A stretch of 64,000 bases of DNA from Lentzea waywayandensis (GTDB lineage Bacteria; Actinomycetota; Actinomycetes; Mycobacteriales; Pseudonocardiaceae): contig NZ_FOYL01000009.1 of assembly GCF_900115955.1 (NCBI RefSeq), positions 186,001 through 250,000 of the forward strand. The letters run 5' to 3'. The position numbers were made by a program, and so were the translations under genes. The notes below the pieces were generated by a model that was given only the letters and a program-made list of their open reading frames with translations, searched no databases and was not told the origin of the DNA. Positions 1-8,299 of the stretch are shown piece by piece. How positions within the stretch are numbered: the first letter of the stretch is position 1; every line of letters starts with the position of its first letter.

Positions 1-1
1 T

Positions 2-709
2 CACGACCTCGCGCGGGACGTGATGGGCACCGTCGGGTTCGGTGAGCTGGCGTTCTGGCTCGCCACCCAGCGCAGGCCGAGCGCCGGCGAGACGCGGCTG
101 TTCGAGGCGGTGCTGGCCGCGCTCGCCGACCACGGGTTCACGCCGACGGCGATCGTCAGCCGCCTCACCTTTCTGTCCGCTCCAGACTCCGTGCAGGGCG
201 CACTCGCCGCCGGGCTGCTCGGCGGCGGTTCGCGGTTCCTCGGCGTCACCGAGGACGCCGGCCGGTTCCTCAACGCCGTGGTCACTGCTCACGCGCCCCG
301 GGAGGACTGGGACGCCCTCGCGTTGGAAACCGTGCAAGCGCAAGGGAAAGCGCGTATCCCAGGGCTCGGCCACCACGTGCACAAGAACGGTGATCCCCGC
401 ACACCGCGCCTGTTCGAGATCGCCGAGGAGGAAGGCCTGGTCGGGCCGCACCTCTCGCTGTTCGCCGCGATCGGGCGCGTGCATCCGCAGGTGCTCGGCA
501 AGACGTTGCCGCTCAACGGCGCCGGCACGTGCGGCGCGGTGCTGGCCGACCTCGGTCTGCCGCTGGAGTTGTTGCGGGGCTTCGCGTTGCTGGCCCGCAC
601 CGCCGGACTGATCGGGCAGCTCGCCGAGGAGCTGCGCAATCCCGTCGCGAACCAGATCTTCCTTTCTGTCGACACGAACACCAGGTCCGTAGCACCTGTC
701 GAGGAGTGA
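2..709 (+). CDS. Citrate synthase-fold citryl-CoA lyase-like protein, 5' truncated by the window
   Basis: The reading frame is open from base 2, so the start lies upstream of the window. The visible 235 residues resemble the C-terminal half of the citrate synthase superfamily. The GLGHHVHKNGDPRTPRLFE segment resembles the substrate-loop histidine region, and an ALLARTAGLIGQLAEE helix follows. Proteins of this short subgroup are usually annotated citryl-CoA lyase or citrate synthase-like, and their substrate is not established. The stop is 3 bases before the intradiol dioxygenase start, so the two are one operon and probably act in the same catabolic route. Fold confidence is high; the reaction is inferred. 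Confidence 0.75.
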   Translation, partial: HDLARDVMGTVGFGELAFWLATQRRPSAGETRLFEAVLAALADHGFTPTAIVSRLTFLSAPDSVQGALAAGLLGGGSRFLGVTEDAGRFLNAVVTAHAPREDWDALALETVQAQGKARIPGLGHHVHKNGDPRTPRLFEIAEEEGLVGPHLSLFAAIGRVHPQVLGKTLPLNGAGTCGAVLADLGLPLELLRGFALLARTAGLIGQLAEELRNPVANQIFLSVDTNTRSVAPVEE

Positions 710-712
710 GCA

Positions 713-1579
713 ATGCAGCTCGTCACCGAGGACAACATCACCGCGCTCGCCGAGCAGCGCTGGGCCACCGCGAAGGACCCGCGGACCGCGCAGCTCCTGA
801 CCGCGCTCGTCCGGCACCTGCACGACTTCGCGCGCGAGGTGCGGCTGACCGAGGCCGAGTGGATGGCCGCGATTCAGTGGCTCACGGCCACCGGGCAGAT
901 CAGTGACGAGAAGCGCGAGGAGTTCATCCTGGCGTCGGACGTGCTCGGGCTGAGCATGCTCGTCGTGCAGATGAACCACCAGTTCTCACCGGAGGCGACG
1001 CCGGCGACCGTGCTCGGGCCGTTCCACATCGACGGCTCCCCCGAGCTCGGCTTCGGCGGTGACATGTCCGACGACGTGACCGGAACTCCGCTCTACCTCA
1101 CCGGAACCGTGCGTTCGCTCGACGGTTCGCCGGTGTCCGGAGCCGTGCTGGACGTCTGGCAGGCCGACGCCGACGGCGCCTACGAGGCCCAGCTCGACGT
1201 GGACGAGGCGCGGTTGCGGGCGAAGTACCGGGCCGAACAGGACGGCACCTACTGCGTGCGGACGATCACGCCGAAGGGCTACGCGATCCCGATGGACGGA
1301 CCCGTCGGCGCGTTGATCGAGCAGACCGAGATCAGCTACTTCCGGCCGGCGCACGTGCACTTCCTGCTCACCGCCGACGGTTTCGAACCGCTGATCACGC
1401 ACCTGTTCGAGGAAGGCGCCGAGTACCTCGACAGCGACGTCGTGTTCGGCACCAAGCAGGAGCTCGTGGTCAGGTTCGAGCCGCGCGAACCCGGCGTCAC
1501 ACCGGACGGCGGACTGTCCGAGGTGCCTTGGGTCCTCGCCGAGTACGACTTCGTGTTGCAACCGTGCGCGCCGCAGTAG
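713..1579 (+). CDS. Intradiol ring-cleavage dioxygenase (catechol/hydroxyquinol 1,2-dioxygenase family)
   Basis: This 288-residue protein cleaves an ortho-dihydroxy aromatic between the hydroxyls, using Fe(III) and O2. Residues 1-100 are the helical dioxygenase N-terminal domain. The catalytic beta-sandwich follows, with all four iron ligands visible: Tyr157 (DGAYEAQ), Tyr190 (KGYAIPMDGPVG), His214 and His216 (RPAHVHF). Length and the N-terminal helical domain fit the catechol/hydroxyquinol group rather than protocatechuate 3,4-dioxygenase. The exact substrate cannot be read from sequence; hydroxyquinol types are often found beside CoA-active enzymes like the upstream gene. The ATG has a GAGGAG ribosome site that overlaps the end of the previous gene. 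Confidence 0.88.
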   Translation: MQLVTEDNITALAEQRWATAKDPRTAQLLTALVRHLHDFAREVRLTEAEWMAAIQWLTATGQISDEKREEFILASDVLGLSMLVVQMNHQFSPEATPATVLGPFHIDGSPELGFGGDMSDDVTGTPLYLTGTVRSLDGSPVSGAVLDVWQADADGAYEAQLDVDEARLRAKYRAEQDGTYCVRTITPKGYAIPMDGPVGALIEQTEISYFRPAHVHFLLTADGFEPLITHLFEEGAEYLDSDVVFGTKQELVVRFEPREPGVTPDGGLSEVPWVLAEYDFVLQPCAPQ

Positions 1580-2454
1580 TCGTTCGTCCCGGTCAGCCGC
1601 CGTCGCTCGCTGACCGGGACGAGCCTTCCGGCGAGGTCGTCGTGGACGTGCTCGCCGCACCCATCACGCCACTGGATCTGTTGTGCGCCGGCGGCACCTC
1701 CTACTTCGGGGTGCCCGCGACGCCTTACGTTCCTGGGGTGCAGGGGATCGGGACGGTCAACGGGCGGACCGTCTGGTTTCCCACCAGCGCCGGGATGGCT
1801 CCCGGAGACGGCAGCATGGCTGCGAAGGCGCCGGCACGGCAGGAAGATCTGGTGTTCCTGCCGGACGTCGACCCGGTCCTGATGGCCGCGCTCGGGTTGT
1901 CCGCCGTCGCCGCGTACATGGCGTTGACGTGGCGAGGTGAGCTGGCCGCCGGCGAGACCGTGATCGTGCTCGGGTGCGGCGCGGTCGGGCAGTCCGCGAT
2001 CCAGCTCGCTCACCTCGCCGGTGCCGGACGAGTGATCGCCGCCGCGCGTTCCGTGGAGGGCCGTGAACGCGCGGCGCGGGCGGGAGCCGATGTCGTGGTC
2101 TCGTTGGAGGACGTGGGTGCTCAGAGCGCTGACCTGCTGATCGACCCGTTGTTCGGAACGCCCGCCGCTGCGGCCGCCCAGGCACTGCGTCCGGGGGGCC
2201 GGTGGGTGAACCTCGGCGGTTCTGCGGGTGAGACGTCCCCGATCACCTCGTCGACGTTGCGCAGCAGGTCGTTGCGGTTGTCCGGCTACACGAACAACGA
2301 GCTGACCGTGCGGCAACGGGCCGACGCCATCTCGGTGATCGCCCGGTACGCCGCGGAGGGTGCGCTCACCGTCGACCACGAGGTGGTGCCGCTCGCCGAC
2401 GTCACGGATGCCTGGCACCGCAAGGATCACGGCCGGGTCGTGCTGGCCATGTAG
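1564..2454 (+). CDS. MDR-family NAD(P)-dependent oxidoreductase (quinone reductase-like)
   Basis: A 296-residue medium-chain dehydrogenase/reductase. It has an N-terminal GroES-like domain and a Rossmann domain with the motif VLGCGAVGQSAIQLA, then an AAARS stretch where the cofactor ribose should bind. The usual zinc ligands of alcohol dehydrogenases are absent, so it belongs to the zinc-independent quinone reductase-like branch. I chose the GTG at 1564 (MRAAVVVRPG), typical for the family. It overlaps the dioxygenase gene by 16 bases, implying translational coupling. The substrate is unknown; position suggests a later step in the same aromatic or acyl degradation pathway. Confidence 0.8.
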   Translation: MRAAVVVRPGQPPSLADRDEPSGEVVVDVLAAPITPLDLLCAGGTSYFGVPATPYVPGVQGIGTVNGRTVWFPTSAGMAPGDGSMAAKAPARQEDLVFLPDVDPVLMAALGLSAVAAYMALTWRGELAAGETVIVLGCGAVGQSAIQLAHLAGAGRVIAAARSVEGRERAARAGADVVVSLEDVGAQSADLLIDPLFGTPAAAAAQALRPGGRWVNLGGSAGETSPITSSTLRSRSLRLSGYTNNELTVRQRADAISVIARYAAEGALTVDHEVVPLADVTDAWHRKDHGRVVLAM

Positions 2455-2833
2455 TCCTGGACCTTCTTCAGCGTCACCGGGTCGAGCAAGTTGCCCGGGA
2501 GGAACGGCGGCCCGCCCGGTTCGAGGGCCGTGGCCTCGGCCTCCGGCGCCCCGGCGGCCGCGAGGTACTGCGAGACCGTCATCAGGGCGGATTGCGCGAC
2601 GCTCGTCGTGACGCTCGATCGGCCGTCGAACAGGGCCGCGAGCAGGCCCGTTCCGCCGATGACACCGGCCGCGGTCGCGCAGTGGTCCAGGCCGAGGCCT
2701 CGTGGTGAGCCCTGGCTGCGGCCGTGGACGTGCATCGGCCCGCACACGGCCTCGGCGCTCGCCTCGTCGGTGACCTCTCCGCCGCGCAACGGTCCGGCCC
2801 AGCTGATGGCGAGTTCGGCGGCGCGCGTGTTCT
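2427..2833 (-). pseudogene. Fragment of a family III (CaiB/BaiF-type) CoA-transferase
   Basis: The minus strand encodes a stretch that looks like an internal part of a CoA-transferase: AELAISWAGPLRGGEVTDE, then CGPMHVHGRSQG, LGLDHCATAAGVIGGTGLL and TSVAQSALMTVSQYLA. It runs out at a stop inside the 3' end of the convergent oxidoreductase. No start codon or family N-terminus precedes the conserved block; upstream translation is arginine- and serine-rich and not protein-like. It therefore looks like a decayed or deleted gene. A CoA-transferase would suit the neighbouring citryl-CoA lyase-like gene, so it may be a lost member of that cluster. Confidence 0.55.
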
Positions 2834-3071
2834 CGCACTCACTGCTGCTCGTCGGGCTGGTGCTGCTGGCGTTCGTGCACTTCAGCGAACGCGGGCCGAG
2901 CGACCGCACTCCCTTGGCGCACAACGAGGGCGACACCGCGCACGACGCGTCCAGCACGGCGGACCGTGCTGGACGCCAGCGCGTGCGGCGCCGGATCAGG
3001 CTGCGTCCCGTGAGCAGACGGGACGCCGCCTGACAGCGGCGTGGCTCGGAAGGTCGGCTGGGTGACTCACG
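2834..3071. other. Non-coding stretch with a small hairpin
   Basis: No convincing gene is visible between the CoA-transferase fragment and the S1 protease. A small inverted repeat occurs: ACGCCGC at 3023-3029 and GCGGCGT at 3036-3042, separated by CTGACA. It could be a weak terminator or remnant secondary structure. Base composition does not change noticeably. Confidence 0.4.
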
Positions 3072-3132
3072 CTGGCGCCTCGCGGCGTCTGACCGCGAAC
3101 TCGCCCGGCACCATTCCAAGCCACAGCACTAG
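3072..3132. repeat. Half-copy of the CTAG-ended dispersed repeat
   Basis: This segment matches the right arm of the hairpin element at 21325-21491. Both read GTCTGACCGCGAA, then a variable stretch, then CCAAGCCACA followed by CACTAG or CCACTAG. As in the full copy, the terminal CTAG supplies the TAG stop codon of the adjacent minus-strand gene, here the S1 protease. No left arm is recognisable nearby, so it is a solo or decayed half. Confidence 0.6.
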
Positions 3133-4031
3133 GGAATGCGCGCGCCCACCGCGGCGAGCGCCTTGGTGACGGGCTGGAAGAACGTCACGCCGCCGCTGCG
3201 GCAGTCGCCACTTCCGCCTGACGTCAGGCCGATCGCGTTGCCGTTGGCGGTGAAGAGCGATCCGCCGCTGTCTCCGCCCTCCGCGCACACGGTCGTCTGG
3301 ATCAGGCCGGTGACGCGGCCTTCGGGGTAGTTCACCGTGGCGTTCAACCCCGTGACGCGACCGGCGCGCAGTCCGGTCGTGCTGCCCATCCGCTGGACCT
3401 GCGTGCCGACCCGCGCCTCGGCGGCGCGCTGGATCCGCACCTTGCGGCCGTTGCCGGTGTCGACCTCGCTGGGCGCGTTGGCGTTGCGGTCGTTGTAGGT
3501 GAGCAGCGCGAAGTCGCCGTTGCCGGGGAACGTCGACTGAACGACGGTGGCGGCGGCTCTTCCGCCCGGTGTCAGGGAGAACTGCCTGCCCGCGGCCGTG
3601 CAGTGGCCGGCGGTGAGGATGGCGGGGCGGCCGTCGCCGGTGACGACGTTGAAGCCGAGCGAACAGCGGCTGTTGCCGGCGAAGATCGCGTCACCGCCCT
3701 CGGCGAACAACTTGAACGTGCCGGCGGTGCGTTGCAGCTTCACGCCGGCGCCCATGGCGTTGACGGTGGACACCAGGTTGTCCCACTTGGCGCCGGTCAC
3801 CGTGCTGTCGGCGGTGACGAGGACCTCGTTCGTCGCCGGGTTGACGGCCCACGCGGTTCCCGGCACGGACGCCTTCTCCCGCAACGTCTCGGTGGCCTGG
3901 TCCGGTGCTGTGCGCTGCTGCGGCGCGGCCTGGCTCGCGGTGAACGTCGCGGCGGTGATGGCCACGGCGACGAGGCCGATGGCGCCCGCGATCACCTTCC
4001 CACGGCGGTGGTCATCGTGGTGTTTACCCAT
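3129..4031 (-). CDS. Secreted streptogrisin-like S1 serine protease
   Basis: This 300-residue preproprotein has a hydrophobic signal segment (residues 12-35), a short propeptide, and a chymotrypsin-fold domain of the actinobacterial streptogrisin type. The triad is visible: His143 in LTAGHC, Asp173 in GNGDFALL and Ser255 in EGGDSGGS. Paired cysteines around the His and Ser loops fit the family. It should be exported and self-process to degrade extracellular protein. There is no accessory domain, unlike the other proteases in the window. The TAG stop coincides with the CTAG end of a repeat shared with the purU region. The ATG start precedes a basic n-region rich in His and Arg. Confidence 0.9.
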   Translation of the reverse strand: MGKHHDDHRRGKVIAGAIGLVAVAITAATFTASQAAPQQRTAPDQATETLREKASVPGTAWAVNPATNEVLVTADSTVTGAKWDNLVSTVNAMGAGVKLQRTAGTFKLFAEGGDAIFAGNSRCSLGFNVVTGDGRPAILTAGHCTAAGRQFSLTPGGRAAATVVQSTFPGNGDFALLTYNDRNANAPSEVDTGNGRKVRIQRAAEARVGTQVQRMGSTTGLRAGRVTGLNATVNYPEGRVTGLIQTTVCAEGGDSGGSLFTANGNAIGLTSGGSGDCRSGGVTFFQPVTKALAAVGARIP

Positions 4032-4112
4032 GTGGCGCCCTCTCGTTACCGGACTGAGATCCGCTCATGTCTGGGAGTACGTACAGCGCGGCGTCCCGGT
4101 TTAGGTGAATGG

Positions 4113-5144
4113 TCAGCGCGCGAGAGGTAGTCGCAGCTGGAGCCGGAACCCTCCGTCCGGGGTCGGGCCGGACGTGATCACCCCGCCGAGCAGGGCCGCC
4201 CGCTCCCGCAGGCCGACCAGTCCGTGCCGGGCGCTGGGCAGTGCGAGCGTCGGGCGGGTCGGCGCGGTGTTGGTGACGGTCACGGTCAGGTGGGTGCCGT
4301 GTGCGATCTCTACGTGGGCCGTGCTGCCGGGAGCGTGCTTGCGGACGTTGGTGAGGGCTTCCTGGATGGTCCGGTAGATCGTGCGCTGGAACGCCGAGTC
4401 GATGCCGGCGGGAGCGGACCCGGTCAGCGTGGCCTCGATACCGCTGTTCGCGACCAGTCCGTCCACATCGGACAACGTCGGCTGCGGTACCAGCTCGGTG
4501 GCCGCGCTTCCGGAGGCGCGCAGCAGGTTCACCATGTGCCGCAACTCGTCCAGAGTGTCGACGGACAGCTTGCGGACGTTCTCGGCGGCGGCCCGGGCGT
4601 CGGGATCCGCGGTGGAGACGCTCAGCGCTCCCGCCTGGACCGCGATCAGGCTGACCTTGTGCGAGACCACGTCGTGCATCTCGCGGGCGAGCTGGTTGCG
4701 TTCCCTGGCCAGCACGGCTTGCGCGTCCAGTTCCCGTTCGTGCTCACGCGCCCAGACGAGCCTTCCGAAGAAGATGGGCGCCACCGCCGTCATCACCGCG
4801 TAGATCACGACGAGCAGCACGTCGGCCCGCGGCAGTTCGAGATCCATGCCGGGAAAGAGGTACCCGGCCGTCCCGAGCACCGCGCACCCCGTGAGCAGCA
4901 TCCGATCCGAGTGCCGCACTGCCACCGAGTAGAGCGCGAACACGGTCGCGAGCAGTCCGCCGGCGATCGCCAGCGCCGGCAGCGTCGCCAGGAACACGGC
5001 CACGGGCCACCGCTGCCGGAACACCAGTGCGACCACGGCCAGCACCGCGGCACCGACGGTCAGCGGGTCGCGCGGCTCGTTGAGTCCCGACTCGACGGCC
5101 GCGACCACGATCAACGCGGCGTTGGTGAGCAGCGCCCGGTTCAC
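4113..5144 (-). CDS. Two-component sensor histidine kinase, NarL-partner type
   Basis: A 343-residue membrane kinase. The N-terminal 130 residues contain about four or five hydrophobic helices. The HisKA_3 dimerisation/phosphoacceptor helix follows with the sequence REMHDVVSHKVS, then an HATPase domain with an N-box (IQEALTNVRKHA) and a G-box (HGLVGLRERA). The GTG start at 5142-5144 overlaps the stop of the response regulator gene (GTGA), so the pair is translationally coupled. A longer upstream reading in this frame exists, but it lies over the response regulator and is not protein-like. The stimulus is unknown; there is no periplasmic sensor domain, so it probably senses within or near the membrane. 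Confidence 0.92.
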   Translation of the reverse strand: MNRALLTNAALIVVAAVESGLNEPRDPLTVGAAVLAVVALVFRQRWPVAVFLATLPALAIAGGLLATVFALYSVAVRHSDRMLLTGCAVLGTAGYLFPGMDLELPRADVLLVVIYAVMTAVAPIFFGRLVWAREHERELDAQAVLARERNQLAREMHDVVSHKVSLIAVQAGALSVSTADPDARAAAENVRKLSVDTLDELRHMVNLLRASGSAATELVPQPTLSDVDGLVANSGIEATLTGSAPAGIDSAFQRTIYRTIQEALTNVRKHAPGSTAHVEIAHGTHLTVTVTNTAPTRPTLALPSARHGLVGLRERAALLGGVITSGPTPDGGFRLQLRLPLAR

Positions 5145-5779
5145 AGCAGCCCCGCGCGCTGAGCCAGCAGCGCCGCCTGCACTCGGGTGCCGACGCCCAG
5201 CTTGGCCAGGACCGCGGACACGTGGTCCTTCACCGTGCCGACGCTGATGTGGATGCGCACGGCGATGTCCGCATTGGACAGTCCCTCGGCCACCAGCACC
5301 AGCACGGCCCGTTCGCGCTCGGTCAGCCGCTCGACCCTGGCCGCCTCCGGGGAACCGGCACCCGACCCCAGATACCCGTCCACCACCGTACGCGTGACCT
5401 TCGGCGACAGCACGACGCCGCCCGCCGCGAGCGTGCGGACGAACTGCGCGAGCTGATCGGGAGCGGTGTCCTTCAGCAAGAACCCGGCCGCGCCCGACCG
5501 CAGCGCCGTCGCGATGTACTCGTCCGAGTCGAACGTCGTGAGCATCGCCACCACGGGCGGGTTCGGAAAGCCGCGCAACTGCCGCAGGATCGTGAGCCCG
5601 TCCACGTCGGGCATCCGGATGTCGAGCAGCACGACGTCCGGACGGTGCAGGCTCACCTCCTTGACCGCCTGCGCGCCCGTCACCGTCGCGACGACCTCGA
5701 TGTCGCCCGCCGCCCGCAGGATCAGGCGGAACCCCGAGCGCACCAGTTCCTCGTCGTCGACGACGATCACGCGAACCAT
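5141..5779 (-). CDS. NarL/FixJ-family response regulator
   Basis: A 212-residue regulator. The receiver domain begins MVRVIVVDDEE (acidic pocket), has the phosphoacceptor aspartate in VVLLDIRMPDVDG, the conserved Thr in MLTTF and the Lys in LLKDTAP. The C-terminal LuxR-type HTH reads LTERERAVLVLVAEGLSN and IHISVGTVKDHVSAVL. It is first in a two-gene operon with the kinase and should be phosphorylated by it. No target site could be assigned. Confidence 0.94.
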   Translation of the reverse strand: MVRVIVVDDEELVRSGFRLILRAAGDIEVVATVTGAQAVKEVSLHRPDVVLLDIRMPDVDGLTILRQLRGFPNPPVVAMLTTFDSDEYIATALRSGAAGFLLKDTAPDQLAQFVRTLAAGGVVLSPKVTRTVVDGYLGSGAGSPEAARVERLTERERAVLVLVAEGLSNADIAVRIHISVGTVKDHVSAVLAKLGVGTRVQAALLAQRAGLL

Positions 5780-5926
5780 GCGGCCCAGTCTCGGCCCGCG
5801 CGGCACGGGCGCGCATCCGGGGTTGGTCGGTCCGGCCTCCCCCGACCGGCTGGACCACACCCGACGATCGGCGGGGTCCGGCCGGGTCGGACGTCCTCTT
5901 AGGACTCGGTCGGCCAGGATGGGCGG

Positions 5927-7198
5927 ATGAACTCGCTGTTGCTCGCCGCCGCGTTCGCCATGGTCGTCAGATCACTGGCGGCGAACCGGCTGGACCGCTG
6001 GAACCTCGGCGCGCCGCTGGTGATGGTGCTGACCGGGGTCGTGGTCGGGCTGTTCGAGCCGAGCGCCATCGCGGAGGGCCTCAACACCGAGTCGGTGCAG
6101 CACGCGGCCGAGATCATCCTCGCGGTGCTGCTGTTCGTCGACGCCACCGAGGTGCGCGCGGGCCGGCTCTGGGGTGCCTACCCCGGGCTCGTGGCGCGGG
6201 TGCTGCTGGTGGCCATGCCGGTGAGCATCGCCGTGGCCGCGCTGCTGGGCTGGCTGCTGTTCCCGACCCTGCCGTGGGCGGTGCTGCTGCTGGTCGCGTG
6301 CGTGACGGTGCCGACCGACTTCGCCCCGGCGGAACGGGTCGTGCGCGACCGCGGGCTGTCGGTGCGGGTGCGCGGCACGTTGAACGTCGAGAGCGGCTAC
6401 AACGACGGCATCGTGTCGCCGCTGTTCCTGTTCGCGCTGATCCTGGCCGGTGACGACTCGCAGGACCGCACGCCGTTGGAGGCGCTGGGCACGGTGCTGC
6501 CGTTCGCGCTGAAGGCCGTCGTGGCCGGTGTCGTGATCGGCGCGCTGCTCGGCTGGCTGATGGACCTCGCGCACCAGGCCGGCTGGGTGAGCGACCAGTC
6601 CGCACGCGTCGCGGTGCTGCTGGCTCCGCTGCTGACCTACACCGCGACGGTCGCGATCGACGGCAACGGCTTCGTCGCCTCGTTCGTGTGCGGCATCGCG
6701 TTCCGGTACGTGCACCGGCTGCTCAAGGCCCGCCGCGTCCGCACCGGACGGGCCGAGGCGCGCACGGACGCGTTGAACACCGACCTGCACCTGCTGGAGG
6801 ACGTCACCGGGCTGCTGACGATGACCATGTGGTTCGTGGTCGGCATCGCCGCCGTGCTCATCTTCTACCTGGGCGTCTCGTGGCAGGTCCTGCTCTTCTG
6901 CGCGGCCGTGCTGACCGTGGTCCGGCTCGTGCCCGTGTTCCTCGCCCTCACCGGGTCGCGGATGCCCCGCCGCGAACGCCTGCTCGTCGGCGCGCTGGGG
7001 CCGCGCGGCACGACGACGATCGTGTTCGGGCTGCTGGCCTTCAACCGGCTGCCGGTGGGGAACGCCGCCGACACGATCCTGACCATCACGGTGGTCTGCG
7101 TGCTCGGCAGCGTCGCCCTGCACGGCGTGGGAGCGACGCCCTTTCAGAGGCTCTTGGCGAAGTGGAACGCCGGGATGACGAAGCCCGACGCGAGGTAG
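5927..7198 (+). CDS. CPA1-family cation:proton antiporter
   Basis: A 423-residue polytopic membrane protein with about 11-12 hydrophobic helices and the sodium/hydrogen exchanger fold. Motifs include LLFVDATEVR in the early helices, VTVPTDFAPAE with the paired acidic/polar core, and ESGYNDGIVSPLF, which corresponds to the conserved ESxxND of CPA1 exchangers. It exchanges Na+ or K+ for H+ to manage pH or salt. Transcribed divergently from the two-component system. Its last 55 bases overlap the convergent GNAT gene. Confidence 0.88.
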   Translation: MNSLLLAAAFAMVVRSLAANRLDRWNLGAPLVMVLTGVVVGLFEPSAIAEGLNTESVQHAAEIILAVLLFVDATEVRAGRLWGAYPGLVARVLLVAMPVSIAVAALLGWLLFPTLPWAVLLLVACVTVPTDFAPAERVVRDRGLSVRVRGTLNVESGYNDGIVSPLFLFALILAGDDSQDRTPLEALGTVLPFALKAVVAGVVIGALLGWLMDLAHQAGWVSDQSARVAVLLAPLLTYTATVAIDGNGFVASFVCGIAFRYVHRLLKARRVRTGRAEARTDALNTDLHLLEDVTGLLTMTMWFVVGIAAVLIFYLGVSWQVLLFCAAVLTVVRLVPVFLALTGSRMPRRERLLVGALGPRGTTTIVFGLLAFNRLPVGNAADTILTITVVCVLGSVALHGVGATPFQRLLAKWNAGMTKPDAR

Positions 7199-7581
7199 AG
7201 GCGGTGCGCGTTGTGCCTCGGTGTCCCTGAGTCGAGGTGCACGCCCGCGCACCCGAGGCGGCGGGCCTCGTCGTCGACCCACCGCAGCAGGGCGCTCGCG
7301 TGGCCCTGGCCGCGGGCGGACGGGAGCGTGCTCAGGTCGTCGATGTAGAGGTGCGACCCCGCGTAGAGGTTGGTCATGTGCCGGAACCCGGCCACCGCGA
7401 CGACCTGGCCGTTCGCGTCGGAGGAGGCGGCGATCCGGTAGCCCTCACGGCGCTGGCCGCGCACGAGCTCCACGAACTCGTCGACGTCGGTGAGGTGCGG
7501 ACGAAGCTCTCGCATCGCGTCGAACGCCAGGGCGGTCTCCGCGCCGTCGAGCTCGGCGATGGTGTGGGTGAAGGTGGTCAC
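7144..7581 (-). CDS. GNAT-family N-acetyltransferase
   Basis: A protein of about 145 residues with the GNAT fold. Motif A is visible as LYIDDLSTLPSARGQGHASALL, with the RGQGHA pyrophosphate-binding loop for acetyl-CoA, and motif B ends GTPRHNAHRLYLASGF. I chose the GTG at 7579-7581 (VTTFTHTIAEL) because sequence before it is not family-like; a start at 7656 is possible. The acyl acceptor is unknown. The 3' end overlaps the antiporter gene on the other strand by 55 bases. Confidence 0.8.
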   Translation of the reverse strand: MTTFTHTIAELDGAETALAFDAMRELRPHLTDVDEFVELVRGQRREGYRIAASSDANGQVVAVAGFRHMTNLYAGSHLYIDDLSTLPSARGQGHASALLRWVDDEARRLGCAGVHLDSGTPRHNAHRLYLASGFVIPAFHFAKSL

Positions 7582-7726
7582 GGTGCTGATGTTCGTCCCG
7601 TAAGTGGCATCCCAGAAGACCCAGTCCGGACGTAAACCAAGAGGCCACTCAGGCACCAGAGCGTGACCTGGGTCTCATTCGTTCGGATCAACGGGACGCG
7701 GGCGGGCGGTCGCGACAACTCCTATC

Positions 7727-8299
7727 GTGACCCGCATCGCCGAGCAGGGGCACCGGCCCGACCTTGCCACGCAGGACCCGAAGGAGGTCTTCGCGTGGCT
7801 TTTCGACGCCTACGCCGGGCAGATCCGCGCCTATCTCGCGGGACGGGTCGGACCTGACGTCGCCGACGACCTCGTGGCCGAGACGTTCCTCGTCGCGCTG
7901 CGAAGACGCCGGACGTACGACCCCACCCAGGCCACCGCGCGCAGCTGGCTGTACGGCATCGCGACGAACCTGCTGCGCAACCACGTGCGGCAGGAGGTGC
8001 GCGGCCTGCGGCTGACGTCACGGGCGGCCGGCGGCGAGACCGAGGTGGAGAACCACGACACGGTGGTCGCCGACCGCGTGGACGCCGCCGCCAGGATGCG
8101 CGCGCTCGCCGGGGCGCTCGCCCAGCTCGGCGAACAGGACCGCGACGTTCTCCTGCTGACCTCGTGGGCCGGGCTGGAACCGGCCGAGGTCGCCGACGCG
8201 CTCGGCGTGCCGTCCAGCACGGTCCGGTCGCGCCTGCACCGGCTGCGCCATCGCCTGCAGTCCCTGCTCACGAAGTCCACGGAGGAAGCACCCCGTTGA
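7727..8299 (+). CDS. ECF-family RNA polymerase sigma factor
   Basis: A 190-residue sigma-70 family protein. Region 2 (residues about 20-90) includes FDAYAGQIRAYLAGR, VADDLVAETFLVALRRR and ARSWLYGIATNLLRNH. Region 4 (about 125-180) includes LGEQDRDVLLLTSWAGL and the HTH GVPSSTVRSRLHRLRHRL. Starts at GTG. In related loci this sigma gene is followed directly by a CU044_5270-family membrane protein. Here that partner (9649) is separated by a 1.35-kb TnpB element inserted at the stop codon, so co-transcription may be disrupted. Confidence 0.92.
   Translation: MTRIAEQGHRPDLATQDPKEVFAWLFDAYAGQIRAYLAGRVGPDVADDLVAETFLVALRRRRTYDPTQATARSWLYGIATNLLRNHVRQEVRGLRLTSRAAGGETEVENHDTVVADRVDAAARMRALAGALAQLGEQDRDVLLLTSWAGLEPAEVADALGVPSSTVRSRLHRLRHRLQSLLTKSTEEAPR

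Noticed and set aside
5145..5858. Extension of the histidine kinase frame upstream across the response regulator
   Set aside because: Translation is Arg/Gly-rich and overlaps a clear receiver/LuxR protein. The GTG at 5142-5144 with GTGA overlap gives the usual kinase start.
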